DNA from: JBGTLU01 sp041743935
GTDB lineage: Bacteria; Bacteroidota; Bacteroidia; Sphingobacteriales; Sphingobacteriaceae
NCBI GenBank assembly: GCA_041743935.1
Contig: JBGTLU010000003.1
Coordinates: 1 to 44,528, forward strand
Direction: 5' to 3'
DNA: 44,528 nt
Below are positions 8,075 to 16,742 of this stretch, in pieces. The notes below the pieces were generated by a model. The model was not told the origin of the DNA. It did not search any database and saw only the letters and a list, made by a program, of their open reading frames with translations. The position numbers were made by a program, and so were the translations under genes. Position 1 is the stretch's first letter, and the number at the start of each line of letters is the position of its first letter.

Positions 8075-9712
8075 TTACATCATGCCGCCCATCCCGCCCA
8101 TTCCTGGAGCAGCATGGCTATGACCTTTGTCATCTTCTGGCTCATCTGCTAACACACACTCGGTAGTTAACAACATGGCAGCGATAGAAGCAGCATTTTC
8201 TAATGCAATACGGCTAACTTTAGTTGGATCAATTACACCTGCAGCAATTAAGTTTTCGTACTTATCAGTGCGAGCGTTGTATCCAAAATCAGATTTGCCT
8301 TCTTTTACTTTTTGTACTACGATAGAACCTTCGATACCAGCGTTTTCGCAAATTTGGCGTAAAGGCTCTTCTATTGCACGACGAACGATTTGAATACCAG
8401 TAGTCTCGTCTTCATTTGCTCCTTTTAATCCTTCTAAAGCATTAATTGCACGAATGTAAGCAACACCACCACCTGCAACAATGCCTTCTTCTACTGCAGC
8501 ACGAGTAGCATGTAAAGCATCATCAACACGGTCTTTCTTCTCTTTCATTTCTACCTCGGTAGCAGCACCTACGTAAAGAACTGCAACTCCGCCAGCTAAT
8601 TTAGCTAAGCGTTCTTGTAATTTTTCTTTATCATAATCTGAAGTAGTGCTTTCAATCTGAGATTTTATTTGATTTACACGTGCTTTTATATCTTCTTTAC
8701 TTCCGCCACCATTTATAATGGTAGTGTTATCTTTATCAATGGTTACTTTTTCTGTTTGACCTAAATAGCTTAAATCAGCGTTTTCTAATTTAAAACCACG
8801 CTCTTCAGAAATTACAGTACCACCGGTTAAAATTGCGATATCTTCTAGCATTGCTTTTCTACGATCGCCAAAACCTGGTGCTTTTACAGCAGCAACTTTT
8901 AAAGAACCGCGAATTTTGTTAACAACCAAAGTAGCTAAAGCTTCGCTGTCTACATCTTCGGCAATGATTAACAATGGTCTGCCGGTTTGAACTTGCTTCT
9001 CTAATATTGGAAGCAATTCTTTCATTGCAGATATTTTTTTATCGTAGATTAAAATGTAAGGGTTTTCTAATTCAGCCTCCATTTTATCTGCATTGGTTAC
9101 AAAATATGGCGATAAATAACCGCGGTCAAATTGCATACCTTCTACAATTTCTACTGTAGTTTCGGTTCCTTTTGCTTCTTCAACAGTAATGACACCTTCT
9201 TTTTTCACTTTTGCCATGGCATCTGCAATTAAAGTGCCTATTACTTCGTCGTTATTGGCTGAAATTGAAGCTACTTGTTTTATTTTGTTGTTGTCTTCTC
9301 CAACTGCTTGAGATTGTTTTTGAAGATCTTTTACTACAGCACTAACCGCTTTATCAATACCACGTTTTAAATCCATTGGATTTGCTCCGGCAGCTACGTT
9401 TTTAATACCTGCTGTAACAATTGCTTGCGCTAAAACGGTAGCAGTTGTGGTTCCATCACCCGCCTGATCAGCAGTTTTAGAAGCAACTTCTTTTACCATT
9501 TGAGCACCCATGTTTTCAATGGCGTCTTTTAATTCAATTTCTTTTGCTACGGTTACACCATCTTTGGTTACAGAGGGAGCTCCAAATTTCTTATCGATGA
9601 TAACGTTACGACCTTTTGGCCCTAAAGTAACTTTTACTGCATTGGCTAACACATCAACACCTCTTTTTAAGGCATCACGTGCATCTACATTGTATTTAAC
9701 TTGTTTTGACAT
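8075..9712 (-). CDS. groL: chaperonin GroEL (Hsp60)
   Basis: The 545-residue protein is a standard GroEL, the cytoplasmic ATP-driven folding chamber. It shows the conserved N-terminus (NVDARDALKRGV), the ATP-site motif GDGTTTATVLA, GAATEVEMKEKKDRVDDAL, and the typical Gly/Met-rich tail GMGGMGGMM. Length is normal for the family. It follows groES by 33 bases in one operon and ends at a bidirectional terminator. No feature suggests a specialised paralogue. Confidence 0.99.
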   Translation of the reverse strand: MSKQVKYNVDARDALKRGVDVLANAVKVTLGPKGRNVIIDKKFGAPSVTKDGVTVAKEIELKDAIENMGAQMVKEVASKTADQAGDGTTTATVLAQAIVTAGIKNVAAGANPMDLKRGIDKAVSAVVKDLQKQSQAVGEDNNKIKQVASISANNDEVIGTLIADAMAKVKKEGVITVEEAKGTETTVEIVEGMQFDRGYLSPYFVTNADKMEAELENPYILIYDKKISAMKELLPILEKQVQTGRPLLIIAEDVDSEALATLVVNKIRGSLKVAAVKAPGFGDRRKAMLEDIAILTGGTVISEERGFKLENADLSYLGQTEKVTIDKDNTTIINGGGSKEDIKARVNQIKSQIESTTSDYDKEKLQERLAKLAGGVAVLYVGAATEVEMKEKKDRVDDALHATRAAVEEGIVAGGGVAYIRAINALEGLKGANEDETTGIQIVRRAIEEPLRQICENAGIEGSIVVQKVKEGKSDFGYNARTDKYENLIAAGVIDPTKVSRIALENAASIAAMLLTTECVLADEPEDDKGHSHAAPGMGGMGGMM

Positions 9713-9745
9713 AATTTTTAATTTTAATTTAACAATTGAGATAGA

Positions 9746-10021
9746 TTAAAGAATAGCATAGATATCAGACTCGCGCATGATTAGATACTCTTTGCCTTCG
9801 AAAGTAATTTCTGTACCGGCATACTTTCCGTAAAGGATTTCATCGCCTACTTTTACTGTTAAGGGCTCATCCACTTTGCCGTTTCCAACTGCTACAATTT
9901 TGCCTCGTTGAGGTTTTTCTTTGGCAGTATCCGGAATGATAATGCCTGATGCTGTTTTTTCTTCGGCAGGAGCAGCTTCTACTACTACTCTATCTGCAAT
10001 CGGTTTAATGTTTAAAGCCAT
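9746..10021 (-). CDS. groES: co-chaperonin GroES (Hsp10)
   Basis: A 91-residue co-chaperonin that caps the GroEL ring. Diagnostic segments are KPIADRVVVE near the N-terminus, the mobile loop around EEKTASGIIIPD, and the C-terminal GKEYLIMRESDIYAIL. It is the first gene of the groES-groEL operon. The 196-base gap to secG holds the secG terminator plus a motif also found before miaB. No CIRCE element (TTAGCACTC-N9-GAGTGCTAA) is present, so HrcA control is not indicated. Confidence 0.99.
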   Translation of the reverse strand: MALNIKPIADRVVVEAAPAEEKTASGIIIPDTAKEKPQRGKIVAVGNGKVDEPLTVKVGDEILYGKYAGTEITFEGKEYLIMRESDIYAIL

Positions 10022-10100
10022 AATTATTCTATTATTTAATTTTATTAGTTAACAGATGCCCATTCATCACTTATTATGCCATGGCAATTTTTTTGCAAAA

Positions 10101-10111
10101 TTGGCAGACAA
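10101..10111 (-). promoter_or_regulatory. TTGTCTGCCAA motif upstream of groES
   Basis: The plus strand reads ttggcagacaa, 80 bases before the groES start. The same 11 bases occur at 14878-14888 upstream of miaB. A nearby tgacagt (10154-10160) also has a copy beside the miaB site (14871-14877). A regulatory role, possibly stress control, is inference. Confidence 0.4.
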
Positions 10112-10167
10112 TGAGTAGAAAATTGAGTTTTTGATGTCTTTGGGTTGAAAAATTGACAGTACATGTA

Positions 10168-10201
10168 TAAAAAAAGCCCGACTATTTTGTCGGGCTTTTT
10201 A
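10168..10201 (-). terminator. terminator after secG
   Basis: The hairpin aaaaagcccgac/gtcgggcttttt (10171-10182 and 10189-10200) lies 18 bases beyond the secG stop on the minus strand, with a T run on that strand. Confidence 0.88.
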
Positions 10202-10217
10202 CGCTATATTTTTTGAA

Positions 10218-10562
10218 TTAGTTTCCGGTAGTATCTGTTGGAGTTGGTGTGGTACCCGGTAATAAAGGGGTATTATTTAAAATTGGGGCATCGGTTTTAT
10301 CTACTTGCTCTTGTATTAAGGATTCGCCTGCTTTCTCTCCTCTAGGGATAAAGAAATTTATGCTTAAACTAATAAATAATAAAGCGATTGCTAATCCCCA
10401 AGTTGCTTTTTCTACAAAATCGGTGGTTTTTTGTACACCCATTACTTGGTTAGAGCCTGCAAAGTTTGAGGCTAATCCACCACCTTTTGGGTTTTGTACT
10501 AATACAATAAGTATTAAAAACACACAAACAATAATGGCCATAATCACTAAAAATGTATACAT
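10218..10562 (-). CDS. secG: preprotein translocase subunit SecG
   Basis: This 114-residue inner-membrane protein has the SecG layout. There are two transmembrane helices (about 3-22 and 54-71). They are joined by a cytoplasmic loop with the signature LVQNPKGGGLASNFAGSNQ. SecG assists SecYE and SecA in moving proteins across the membrane. The C-terminal tail, rich in Pro and Thr, is longer than in E. coli but common in Bacteroidetes. The gene starts five bases after the upstream TPR-like gene and closes the miaB-to-secG gene run. Confidence 0.95.
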   Translation of the reverse strand: MYTFLVIMAIIVCVFLILIVLVQNPKGGGLASNFAGSNQVMGVQKTTDFVEKATWGLAIALLFISLSINFFIPRGEKAGESLIQEQVDKTDAPILNNTPLLPGTTPTPTDTTGN

Positions 10563-10567
10563 AATCT

Positions 10568-11605
10568 TTATATTTTATTCTTTTTTAATTTTTCAATTAG
10601 GGTTGCAAAGTAAGCGCTTTTTTCCGGGAATTTCAAACTTAATTTTTTGTATACATCTATGGCTTTACTGATTAGGGTTTGATCCAAGTATATTTGAGCT
10701 AATGTCTCGCTAACAATTTCGTTATCATCTATTGAGCTTTTAGAACCTTTGTTTTCTGTATTTATTTCATCCTTAGGTCTTGGATTAATTTTGGGCTCTT
10801 GTCGTATAAATTTTTCAATAATCCTATCTTCTTTTTTATCTAAATAGAATTCAATGGTAATTTTATCTATTTTCCCTTTTTTGTCAAGATGAAAAATGGG
10901 GTCATCAGAAATTACCTCCAATTTAGAAGTTATTTCATCATTTCTGTCTAATGCAAAAGATGGTTCTGTAGTTTCGCGTAATCGTCGTAGCCAATACGTA
11001 AACGTATGAGGCATATGGTCATCAACATTTCTGACAACTTGCATCCCTTCAGGAATTGTATTCGGACCTTCGGCTGGCAAGTCTTCAAACTCTGTTTCAT
11101 TATTTTGTTCGGAAAGGGTGTCTTCTTCTATAACGTTATCTTCTTCCTCCATTTGTGTTATTTCTTCTAATGGAACAGCATCTACCTTATTAATTGGTAA
11201 AGTCTCTAACTCGTTTGTTAAATCTAATGAAGGGTCATTTTCATTTTCTTTAATTACCAACTCATTTAACTTAAGATCTACTGAAAAAGCATCATTTGCA
11301 GAACTCGATGGAACATCTACCACATGGGTAGTATCTGTTTCTTGATTTTTATTTTCTATTACAACCGGTAAGTGTTTGGTAGTAAATAGGTTGTAAAGCT
11401 GACTTCTATCGCCAGTGTATGCAGCTGCATTTTTTAGTTGTTCGTTAAATTCAGATTGATCTAGCAGATAATATCCTTTGGCTAATAATATTCTTAGAGA
11501 TGGACAATACGGGTACAAACTAAGAGATTCTTTTATCTGCGCCAAATGATTGGCATCTATTGAAGAGCTGTTTTTAATTACAGCGTTGATTTCATGTATT
11601 TCCAC
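10568..11605 (-). CDS. acidic TPR-like protein of unknown function
   Basis: About 345 residues, with no signal peptide or membrane span. The N-terminal part (about 15-75) looks like paired helices in the style of TPR units (SLRILLAKGYYLLDQ, then KNAAAYTGDRSQLYNLF). A long, acidic, probably disordered middle follows, with a conserved-looking FTYWLRRLRE near residue 205. The C-terminus holds another TPR-like pair (SETLAQIYLDQTLISKAIDVYKKL). I recall similar proteins at this position beside lptE and secG in other Bacteroidetes, but no function is established. The frame is open to a TTG at 11614 inside lptE. I prefer GTG at 11605, two bases after the lptE stop. Confidence 0.75.
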   Translation of the reverse strand: MEIHEINAVIKNSSSIDANHLAQIKESLSLYPYCPSLRILLAKGYYLLDQSEFNEQLKNAAAYTGDRSQLYNLFTTKHLPVVIENKNQETDTTHVVDVPSSSANDAFSVDLKLNELVIKENENDPSLDLTNELETLPINKVDAVPLEEITQMEEEDNVIEEDTLSEQNNETEFEDLPAEGPNTIPEGMQVVRNVDDHMPHTFTYWLRRLRETTEPSFALDRNDEITSKLEVISDDPIFHLDKKGKIDKITIEFYLDKKEDRIIEKFIRQEPKINPRPKDEINTENKGSKSSIDDNEIVSETLAQIYLDQTLISKAIDVYKKLSLKFPEKSAYFATLIEKLKKNKI

Positions 11606-11607
11606 CG

Positions 11608-12114
11608 CTACCAATTTATAAATACTCTATTAAAAATGTCGTCTACCAATTGCAAATTTATTTGTCGAATTAATTCTTGTTCAATTTGCTGCACTGGCCT
11701 GTTTGCGCTAAAATCTGCAAACCTCGAGAATGTGGACTCGAAATTTTGTTTATCATCTTTTGTGTTGATGAATTTTAGCGTTACCGTAATAGTTAATCGG
11801 CTTTGTGATGCGGTTTGGTTTCCGGATAATGCAGTTGGTCGGATATCATACCCGGTTATGTTTCCTTCAAATTGAATATCGCCTCTATCTCTTTCTACAC
11901 TCAAATTTGTAGAGCCTAATATTTTATTTTTTAGTGTTTCGGTAAACTGTTGGCTCAATGAAGGTACTACAATGGGAGCTCTATTTTCAAATAATTGAAC
12001 AGAGACAGTTTTTACATCGGGTAAAGGAGTTGCACCGGTTAAAGAGTATATACCACACGCAGTTGCTAAAAACTGAAATAGAATAAGTACTGGGATTATA
12101 AATTTTAATTTCAT
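11608..12114 (-). CDS. LptE-family outer-membrane lipoprotein
   Basis: A 168-residue protein with a lipoprotein-type signal peptide; Cys20 in FLATACG would be the lipidated residue, though the lipobox is not perfect. The mature part (GIYSLTGATPLPDVKTVSV, LSQQFTETLKNKIL, then GNITGYDIRP) matches the LptE (RlpB) pattern in Bacteroidetes. LptE plugs the LptD barrel that inserts lipopolysaccharide into the outer membrane. It begins one base after the sigma54-activator stop and nearly touches the next start, so the three genes are probably translated from one mRNA. The function is assigned by family and context. Confidence 0.85.
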   Translation of the reverse strand: MKLKFIIPVLILFQFLATACGIYSLTGATPLPDVKTVSVQLFENRAPIVVPSLSQQFTETLKNKILGSTNLSVERDRGDIQFEGNITGYDIRPTALSGNQTASQSRLTITVTLKFINTKDDKQNFESTFSRFADFSANRPVQQIEQELIRQINLQLVDDIFNRVFINW

Positions 12115-12115
12115 A

Positions 12116-13351
12116 TTACAGACTCAATTCTTTGATTTTTCGGTATAAAGTGCGTTCCGAAATACCCAACTCTAAAGCAGCATCTCTTCGTTTGCCCCGG
12201 TGTTTTTTGAGGGCTTTCTTAATTAGCTCAGCTTCTTGATCGGATAAAGATAGTGTTTCTTCTACCTCTTCTGCGTCTTGTGTGCCATAAACAAAATTTG
12301 GAGTATTAGTTTTTTCGGGCATGTGTAGGTGCAGAGTTGAATCTGTAGCTAATGGTTTTATATCACTATATAGTTTTTTAACTAGCGCGGGGTCTAATTG
12401 ATTGATAGGTTCGGCTTCAGTGGCATGTGTTATGATATCGGCTACTAATTTTTTTAAGTCGGTGATATCTTTTTTCATGTCAAACAAAACTTTATATAAA
12501 ATATCACGCTCTGAAATGTCGCTATTACTGTTCCCATTACTTCCCATTCTTACTGGTAATGTATTTATCTGGTCATATGGGATATAATTTAGCAGTACTT
12601 CGGCAGATATCTCTCTATTTCGTTCTAAAACGGCAATTTGTTCAGCAATATTTTTTAATTGTCGAACATTACCTGGCCAAGGATAATTTTCTAATGTTAG
12701 GCGTGCTTCGGGTGTTAATTGAACTGCTGGACTTCTGTATTTATCGGAAAAATCTGCTATAAATTTTCTGAAAATAAGGTAAATGTCTTCTTTTCTATCT
12801 CTTAATGCTGGAATTCTAAGCGGAACGGTATTTAGTCTGTAATATAAATCTTCTCTGAATTTTCCTTTTTGTACTGCTTCAAAAACATCTACATTGGTTG
12901 CAGCAATTATTCTAACGTTTGTTTTTTGTACTTTAGATGAGCCTACTCTAAGGTATTCACCAGATTCTAAAACGCGCAATAATCTAGCTTGGGTACCTAC
13001 AGGAAGTTCGGCAACTTCATCTAAAAAAATGGTGCCACCATCTACCACTTCAAAATATCCTTTTCTGGATTCGTGTGCACTTGTGAAAGATCCTTTTTCG
13101 TGTCCAAACAATTCAGAATCTACTGTGCCTTCAGGTATAGCTCCACAATTTACTGCGATAAATGAACCATGTTTGCGAGCACTTAATTGATGTATAATAT
13201 GAGAAAACACTTCTTTTCCGCTACCACTTTCGCCGGTAATGAGCACGGAAATATCTGTGGGGGCTACTTGCCTCGCAATATCAATGGCCCTGTTTAATAA
13301 GGGGGAGTTACCTATTATCCCGAATCGTTGTTTTATTTCTTGTAAGTCCAT
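12116..13351 (-). CDS. sigma54-interaction-type AAA+ regulator with Fis-like HTH, no receiver domain
   Basis: The 411-residue protein is an enhancer-binding ATPase reduced to two modules. The AAA+ domain spans about 10-240, with Walker A GESGSGKE (40-47), Walker B TIFLDEV and the arginine-finger region FREDLYYRL. The C-terminal Fis-type helix-turn-helix is RRDAALELGISERTLYRKI. No response-regulator, GAF or PAS domain precedes the ATPase. The loop that normally reads GAFTGA and contacts sigma54 reads GSFTSA here (87-92). In characterised activators, changes at the second glycine often weaken sigma54 activation, so function may differ. The frame opens at a TTG (13363); ATG at 13351 fits better, starting MDLQEIKQRFGIIGNS. 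It lies 24 bases after miaB. Confidence 0.88.
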   Translation of the reverse strand: MDLQEIKQRFGIIGNSPLLNRAIDIARQVAPTDISVLITGESGSGKEVFSHIIHQLSARKHGSFIAVNCGAIPEGTVDSELFGHEKGSFTSAHESRKGYFEVVDGGTIFLDEVAELPVGTQARLLRVLESGEYLRVGSSKVQKTNVRIIAATNVDVFEAVQKGKFREDLYYRLNTVPLRIPALRDRKEDIYLIFRKFIADFSDKYRSPAVQLTPEARLTLENYPWPGNVRQLKNIAEQIAVLERNREISAEVLLNYIPYDQINTLPVRMGSNGNSNSDISERDILYKVLFDMKKDITDLKKLVADIITHATEAEPINQLDPALVKKLYSDIKPLATDSTLHLHMPEKTNTPNFVYGTQDAEEVEETLSLSDQEAELIKKALKKHRGKRRDAALELGISERTLYRKIKELSL

Positions 13352-13375
13352 AGTTATTTCCAAATCATGTATGGG

Positions 13376-14827
13376 CTAGTTAATGATATTTCCTAAAAGG
13401 GTGGCTTGTGTGCAGCTCTCTGCTAATACTTTGACGTAATCTCCGGGTTTAAATCTTTTCTGCACTGGAAAAACTACCATGGCATTTTGATCGTTTCGGC
13501 CAGCATAATCTGCATCCGATTTTTTTGAGAATCCTTCAATTAAAACATGGTGAACTTTTCCGACCTGTTGCTCTAAGCGGTATTTGCTGTGTTGATGTTG
13601 TTTTTTAATTACTTCCAATAAACGGCGATGTTTAGTTTCTTCCGGTATATCGTCGGTATATTTTTTTGCTGCCAATGTGCCGGGCCGCTCAGAATATTTA
13701 AACATGTAGGCATAATCATACTTGACATAATCCATCATGCTTAATGTTTCTTGATGATCTTCTTCTGTTTCGGTACAAAATCCAATTATTACATCAGTAG
13801 ATATCGCGCAATTCGGGATGATTTTTCTTATAGCATCAATGCGGTCAATATACCAATCGCGCGTGTAGGTGCGGTTCATTAGCTCTAATACTCTACTGTT
13901 TCCGGATTGTACCGGAAGGTGTATGTAATTGCAAATATTTTCATTTTCGGCAATGGTATATAACACTTCGTCGGTTATATCTTTTGGGTGTGATGTAGAA
14001 AACCGAACACGTAAATCCGGGTGAATATTGGCAACCATTTGCAGAAGTTGGGCAAAATTAACCCCTTCAAATTCGTCATTAGAAAAGGGGGTGTTTTCTT
14101 CATTTGAAGCTTCTGGAATCCATTTATAACTGTCAACATTTTGGCCAAGCAGCGTTACTTCTTTATAACCTTGTTCAAATAATGTTTTCGCTTCTTCAAG
14201 GATAGATTTTGGGTCTCTGCTTCGTTCTCGCCCTCTAGTAAACGGAACAACACAAAAGGAGCACATGTTATCACATCCGCGCATGATAGAAATAAATGCA
14301 GTAACTCCATTTGAACCTAAACGGATAGGAGCAATATCTGCATAGGTCTCTTCTCTTGATAGTAATACATTAACGGCTCTATGCCCTTCATCTACTTTGT
14401 TAATTAGGTTTGGTAAATCTCGGTAAGCATCTGGCCCAACCACTACATCTACCAATTTTTCTTCTTCTAAAAATTTTGCTTTTAATCGTTCTGCCATACA
14501 ACCTAATACGCCAATGATTAACTCAGGACTTTTTATTTTAGCCGCATTAAATTCTTTTAATCTGTTTCTTACTTTTTGCTCGGCATTTTCGCGTATCGAG
14601 CATGTGTTTATGAATACAACATCCGCCTCTTTATAGTTACTTGTAGTGGTAAATCCTTGATTGAGCATTATAGAAGCTACAATTTCACTGTCGGCGAAAT
14701 TCATTTGGCATCCATAACTTTCTATGTATAATTTTCTGCCGGTACCAACTTCTGGTGCATCTAATATTAGTGCTTCACCTTGCCGGGCTTCGTCCTGTAT
14801 TTTTGTCGGGATATCTGATTTCAACAT
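13376..14827 (-). CDS. miaB: tRNA-2-methylthio-N6-dimethylallyladenosine synthase MiaB
   Basis: A 483-residue radical SAM methylthiotransferase that adds the 2-methylthio group at A37 of tRNAs reading UNN codons. The N-terminal domain holds the three ligands of the auxiliary cluster: Cys40 in YGCQMN, Cys76 in NTCSIRENAEQ and Cys110 in LGCMAE. The radical SAM triad is Cys185, Cys189 and Cys192 in RGCDNMCSFCVVP. A C-terminal TRAM domain follows. An alternative ATG at 14848 adds seven residues. I use 14827 because the promoter element TACCTTTG at 14846-14853 overlaps the upstream ATG, so the transcript should start after it. First gene of the miaB-to-secG cluster. Confidence 0.97.
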   Translation of the reverse strand: MLKSDIPTKIQDEARQGEALILDAPEVGTGRKLYIESYGCQMNFADSEIVASIMLNQGFTTTSNYKEADVVFINTCSIRENAEQKVRNRLKEFNAAKIKSPELIIGVLGCMAERLKAKFLEEEKLVDVVVGPDAYRDLPNLINKVDEGHRAVNVLLSREETYADIAPIRLGSNGVTAFISIMRGCDNMCSFCVVPFTRGRERSRDPKSILEEAKTLFEQGYKEVTLLGQNVDSYKWIPEASNEENTPFSNDEFEGVNFAQLLQMVANIHPDLRVRFSTSHPKDITDEVLYTIAENENICNYIHLPVQSGNSRVLELMNRTYTRDWYIDRIDAIRKIIPNCAISTDVIIGFCTETEEDHQETLSMMDYVKYDYAYMFKYSERPGTLAAKKYTDDIPEETKHRRLLEVIKKQHQHSKYRLEQQVGKVHHVLIEGFSKKSDADYAGRNDQNAMVVFPVQKRFKPGDYVKVLAESCTQATLLGNIIN

Positions 14828-14845
14828 CAAAATTATTTTAGAACA

Positions 14846-14853
14846 CAAAGGTA
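14846..14853 (-). promoter_or_regulatory. -7 promoter element of miaB
   Basis: On the minus strand this reads TACCTTTG, a full TAnnTTTG match, 18 bases before the ATG at 14827. The sequence around the expected -33 position holds the tgacagt/ttggcagacaa block shared with groES rather than a classic TTTG. Confidence 0.6.
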
Positions 14854-14870
14854 TGCTTTTTTTAGAATAA

Positions 14871-14888
14871 TGACAGTTTGGCAGACAA
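14871..14888 (-). promoter_or_regulatory. tgacagt-ttggcagacaa block upstream of miaB
   Basis: This 18-base block contains the 11-base sequence also present before groES (10101-10111). On the minus strand it reads TTGTCTGCCAA then ACTGTCA, a loose direct repeat of TG(C/T)CA. It sits just upstream of the miaB -7 element, where an activator or a special sigma factor could bind. Confidence 0.4.
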
Positions 14889-14954
14889 ACAAATCTCAGG
14901 AACGGTTAAATATTCGTATCTTACCACATCCCAGAAACGTTTATACTTAACATT

Positions 14955-16742
14955 TTGAAAAACAAGAAACATAGTCTTATAAAAAAAACGATAACCATTT
15001 TATTTTGTGTGGTTATTTTGGGCTTATTGCTCACACATTATTTGAACAGGCAATGGCGTCCGATTCTAACAAACATTATACAAAATGCCATAATTGATGC
15101 TTCGGATAGTTTATATAGAGCAGAAATTTCTAACATAAAAGTGAATGTTTTCCTAGGTAATGTATCGTTTGATGAGATTCATATATATCCTGATACTACT
15201 ATTTACAATTTATTTATAACAAAACGAATTGCTCCTGAAAATACATTCAAACTAAAAATCAACAAACTTACTCTTAAAAACATCAATCCATTTAAAATTT
15301 ATTTTGATAGGGAAATAGACATGGATGATATAATCATCAGAGAGCCAGAATTAATTGTAGAATATAATAAATTACGATTTCAGAAAAAAAGCATAGAGGA
15401 TACAACTACCGCTACTAAGACGATGTATCAGCGCATCAATTATTTGTTAAACTCTATACGTATTGATTATATTTTGCTGAGTGATGTAAATTTCCAATAC
15501 ATAGATAAATCGATTTCTAAAACGGATCCAACTATCACAGCCGTTAAAAAACTAACCATTAGGCTGAAGGACATACTTATTGACTCAGTGGCGCAATACG
15601 ATACTGAACGATTTTTTACAGCAAAAGAAATATCTGCAGATTTAAGGGAATATGAATATTTGACGGAAGACTCATTGTATAAAATGCGTTTTGAACGTTT
15701 GCAATTATCTACCCTATCAAAAGACGTGGTTGTATCTAAAATCGGGCTAATTCCAAGGTATGGCGAGATGGCGTTTTCAAATTTATTTGACGCTCAAAAA
15801 GAACGCTATAGACTTACTTTGGATAGTATAAAAATCGAAGGGCTTAATTATCAAGCTTTAGTAGATGAGCGTTTTGTCTACGCGAATAAAATTCGTTTGG
15901 TGAAACCAACATTGGGTGTTTTTTTAAATAGAAATAAAGCACGAGTTCAGATAGATAAGGGCAAAAATTTTCCGATTTTACTGTTACAAAAAGCAAATTG
16001 GAGCATCCATACAGATATAATAGAAATCAGAAATGGTAACATTAGCTATACCGAATATAACCCAGAAACAGAAAGTAAGGGTACTATACAATTCCAGAAT
16101 TTAAGAGGAAACATAACCAATGTAACGAATGATTCATCGGCAGTTATTAAAAATAATTTTGCGACAGCTAATTTCAGAACCGTTGTGCAACAAAAAGGTG
16201 ATTTACGTATAGACTTTAGATTTGATTTAACAGATAAAGCTGGTGGATTTACGGTTAATGCCAACCTAGCACCAACTCCAATATCAGCATTTAATCCTGT
16301 TACTCGTCCGTTGGCAAAGGTAATTGTAAGTTCGGGTGATATTAAATCCATGAATTTTACTGGCCGAGGAAATGTGAATAGTATAAATTCTACTGTACAA
16401 TTAAATTACTCTGATTTAAATGTCATTCTTCTTAAAACAGATGAAAACAATAACTTAAAACGTATGGGGTTTGTTTCAGTCGTTGCAAATGCAATGCTTA
16501 TTAAAAGAGATAATCCGGAAAAAAATAATGCACTTCGTGTATCCAATACAACATATAAACGGGTGCCAAATAGCTCGTTTTTTAATATGATTTGGAAAGG
16601 TTTATTTGCCGGAGTGAAAGAAAGCTTGGGGGTAACCCAAGAACAAGAAGCCAAAATGAAAGAGAAAGCTGCTACTTTGCAAACCGGGAAAGATAAAAAG
16701 GAACAGAGGAAGCAAGACCGGCAAGAACGTAGAAATAATTAA
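14955..16742 (+). CDS. AsmA/DUF748-like membrane-anchored protein
   Basis: This 595-residue protein has one N-terminal membrane span (about 12-28) and a large, probably periplasmic, beta-rich domain with low sequence conservation. The pattern resembles AsmA-like or DUF748 proteins, which form long grooves thought to carry lipids between membranes. Features in favour are the IKVNVFLGNVSFDEIHIYP opening and a late LAPTPISAFNPVTRPLAKV-like segment. The last 25 residues are highly charged (KEQRKQDRQERRNN). The start is a TTG, since no ATG lies near the membrane anchor. It diverges from miaB, and its stop codon overlaps that of ilvE on the other strand. A function in envelope lipid traffic is inference. 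Confidence 0.65.
   Translation: MKNKKHSLIKKTITILFCVVILGLLLTHYLNRQWRPILTNIIQNAIIDASDSLYRAEISNIKVNVFLGNVSFDEIHIYPDTTIYNLFITKRIAPENTFKLKINKLTLKNINPFKIYFDREIDMDDIIIREPELIVEYNKLRFQKKSIEDTTTATKTMYQRINYLLNSIRIDYILLSDVNFQYIDKSISKTDPTITAVKKLTIRLKDILIDSVAQYDTERFFTAKEISADLREYEYLTEDSLYKMRFERLQLSTLSKDVVVSKIGLIPRYGEMAFSNLFDAQKERYRLTLDSIKIEGLNYQALVDERFVYANKIRLVKPTLGVFLNRNKARVQIDKGKNFPILLLQKANWSIHTDIIEIRNGNISYTEYNPETESKGTIQFQNLRGNITNVTNDSSAVIKNNFATANFRTVVQQKGDLRIDFRFDLTDKAGGFTVNANLAPTPISAFNPVTRPLAKVIVSSGDIKSMNFTGRGNVNSINSTVQLNYSDLNVILLKTDENNNLKRMGFVSVVANAMLIKRDNPEKNNALRVSNTTYKRVPNSSFFNMIWKGLFAGVKESLGVTQEQEAKMKEKAATLQTGKDKKEQRKQDRQERRNN

Noticed and set aside
10022..10217. CIRCE operator or a sigma32-type promoter before groES
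   Set aside because: No TTAGCACTC inverted repeat and no CTTGAAA-type element is present; the shared ttggcagacaa motif is noted instead.
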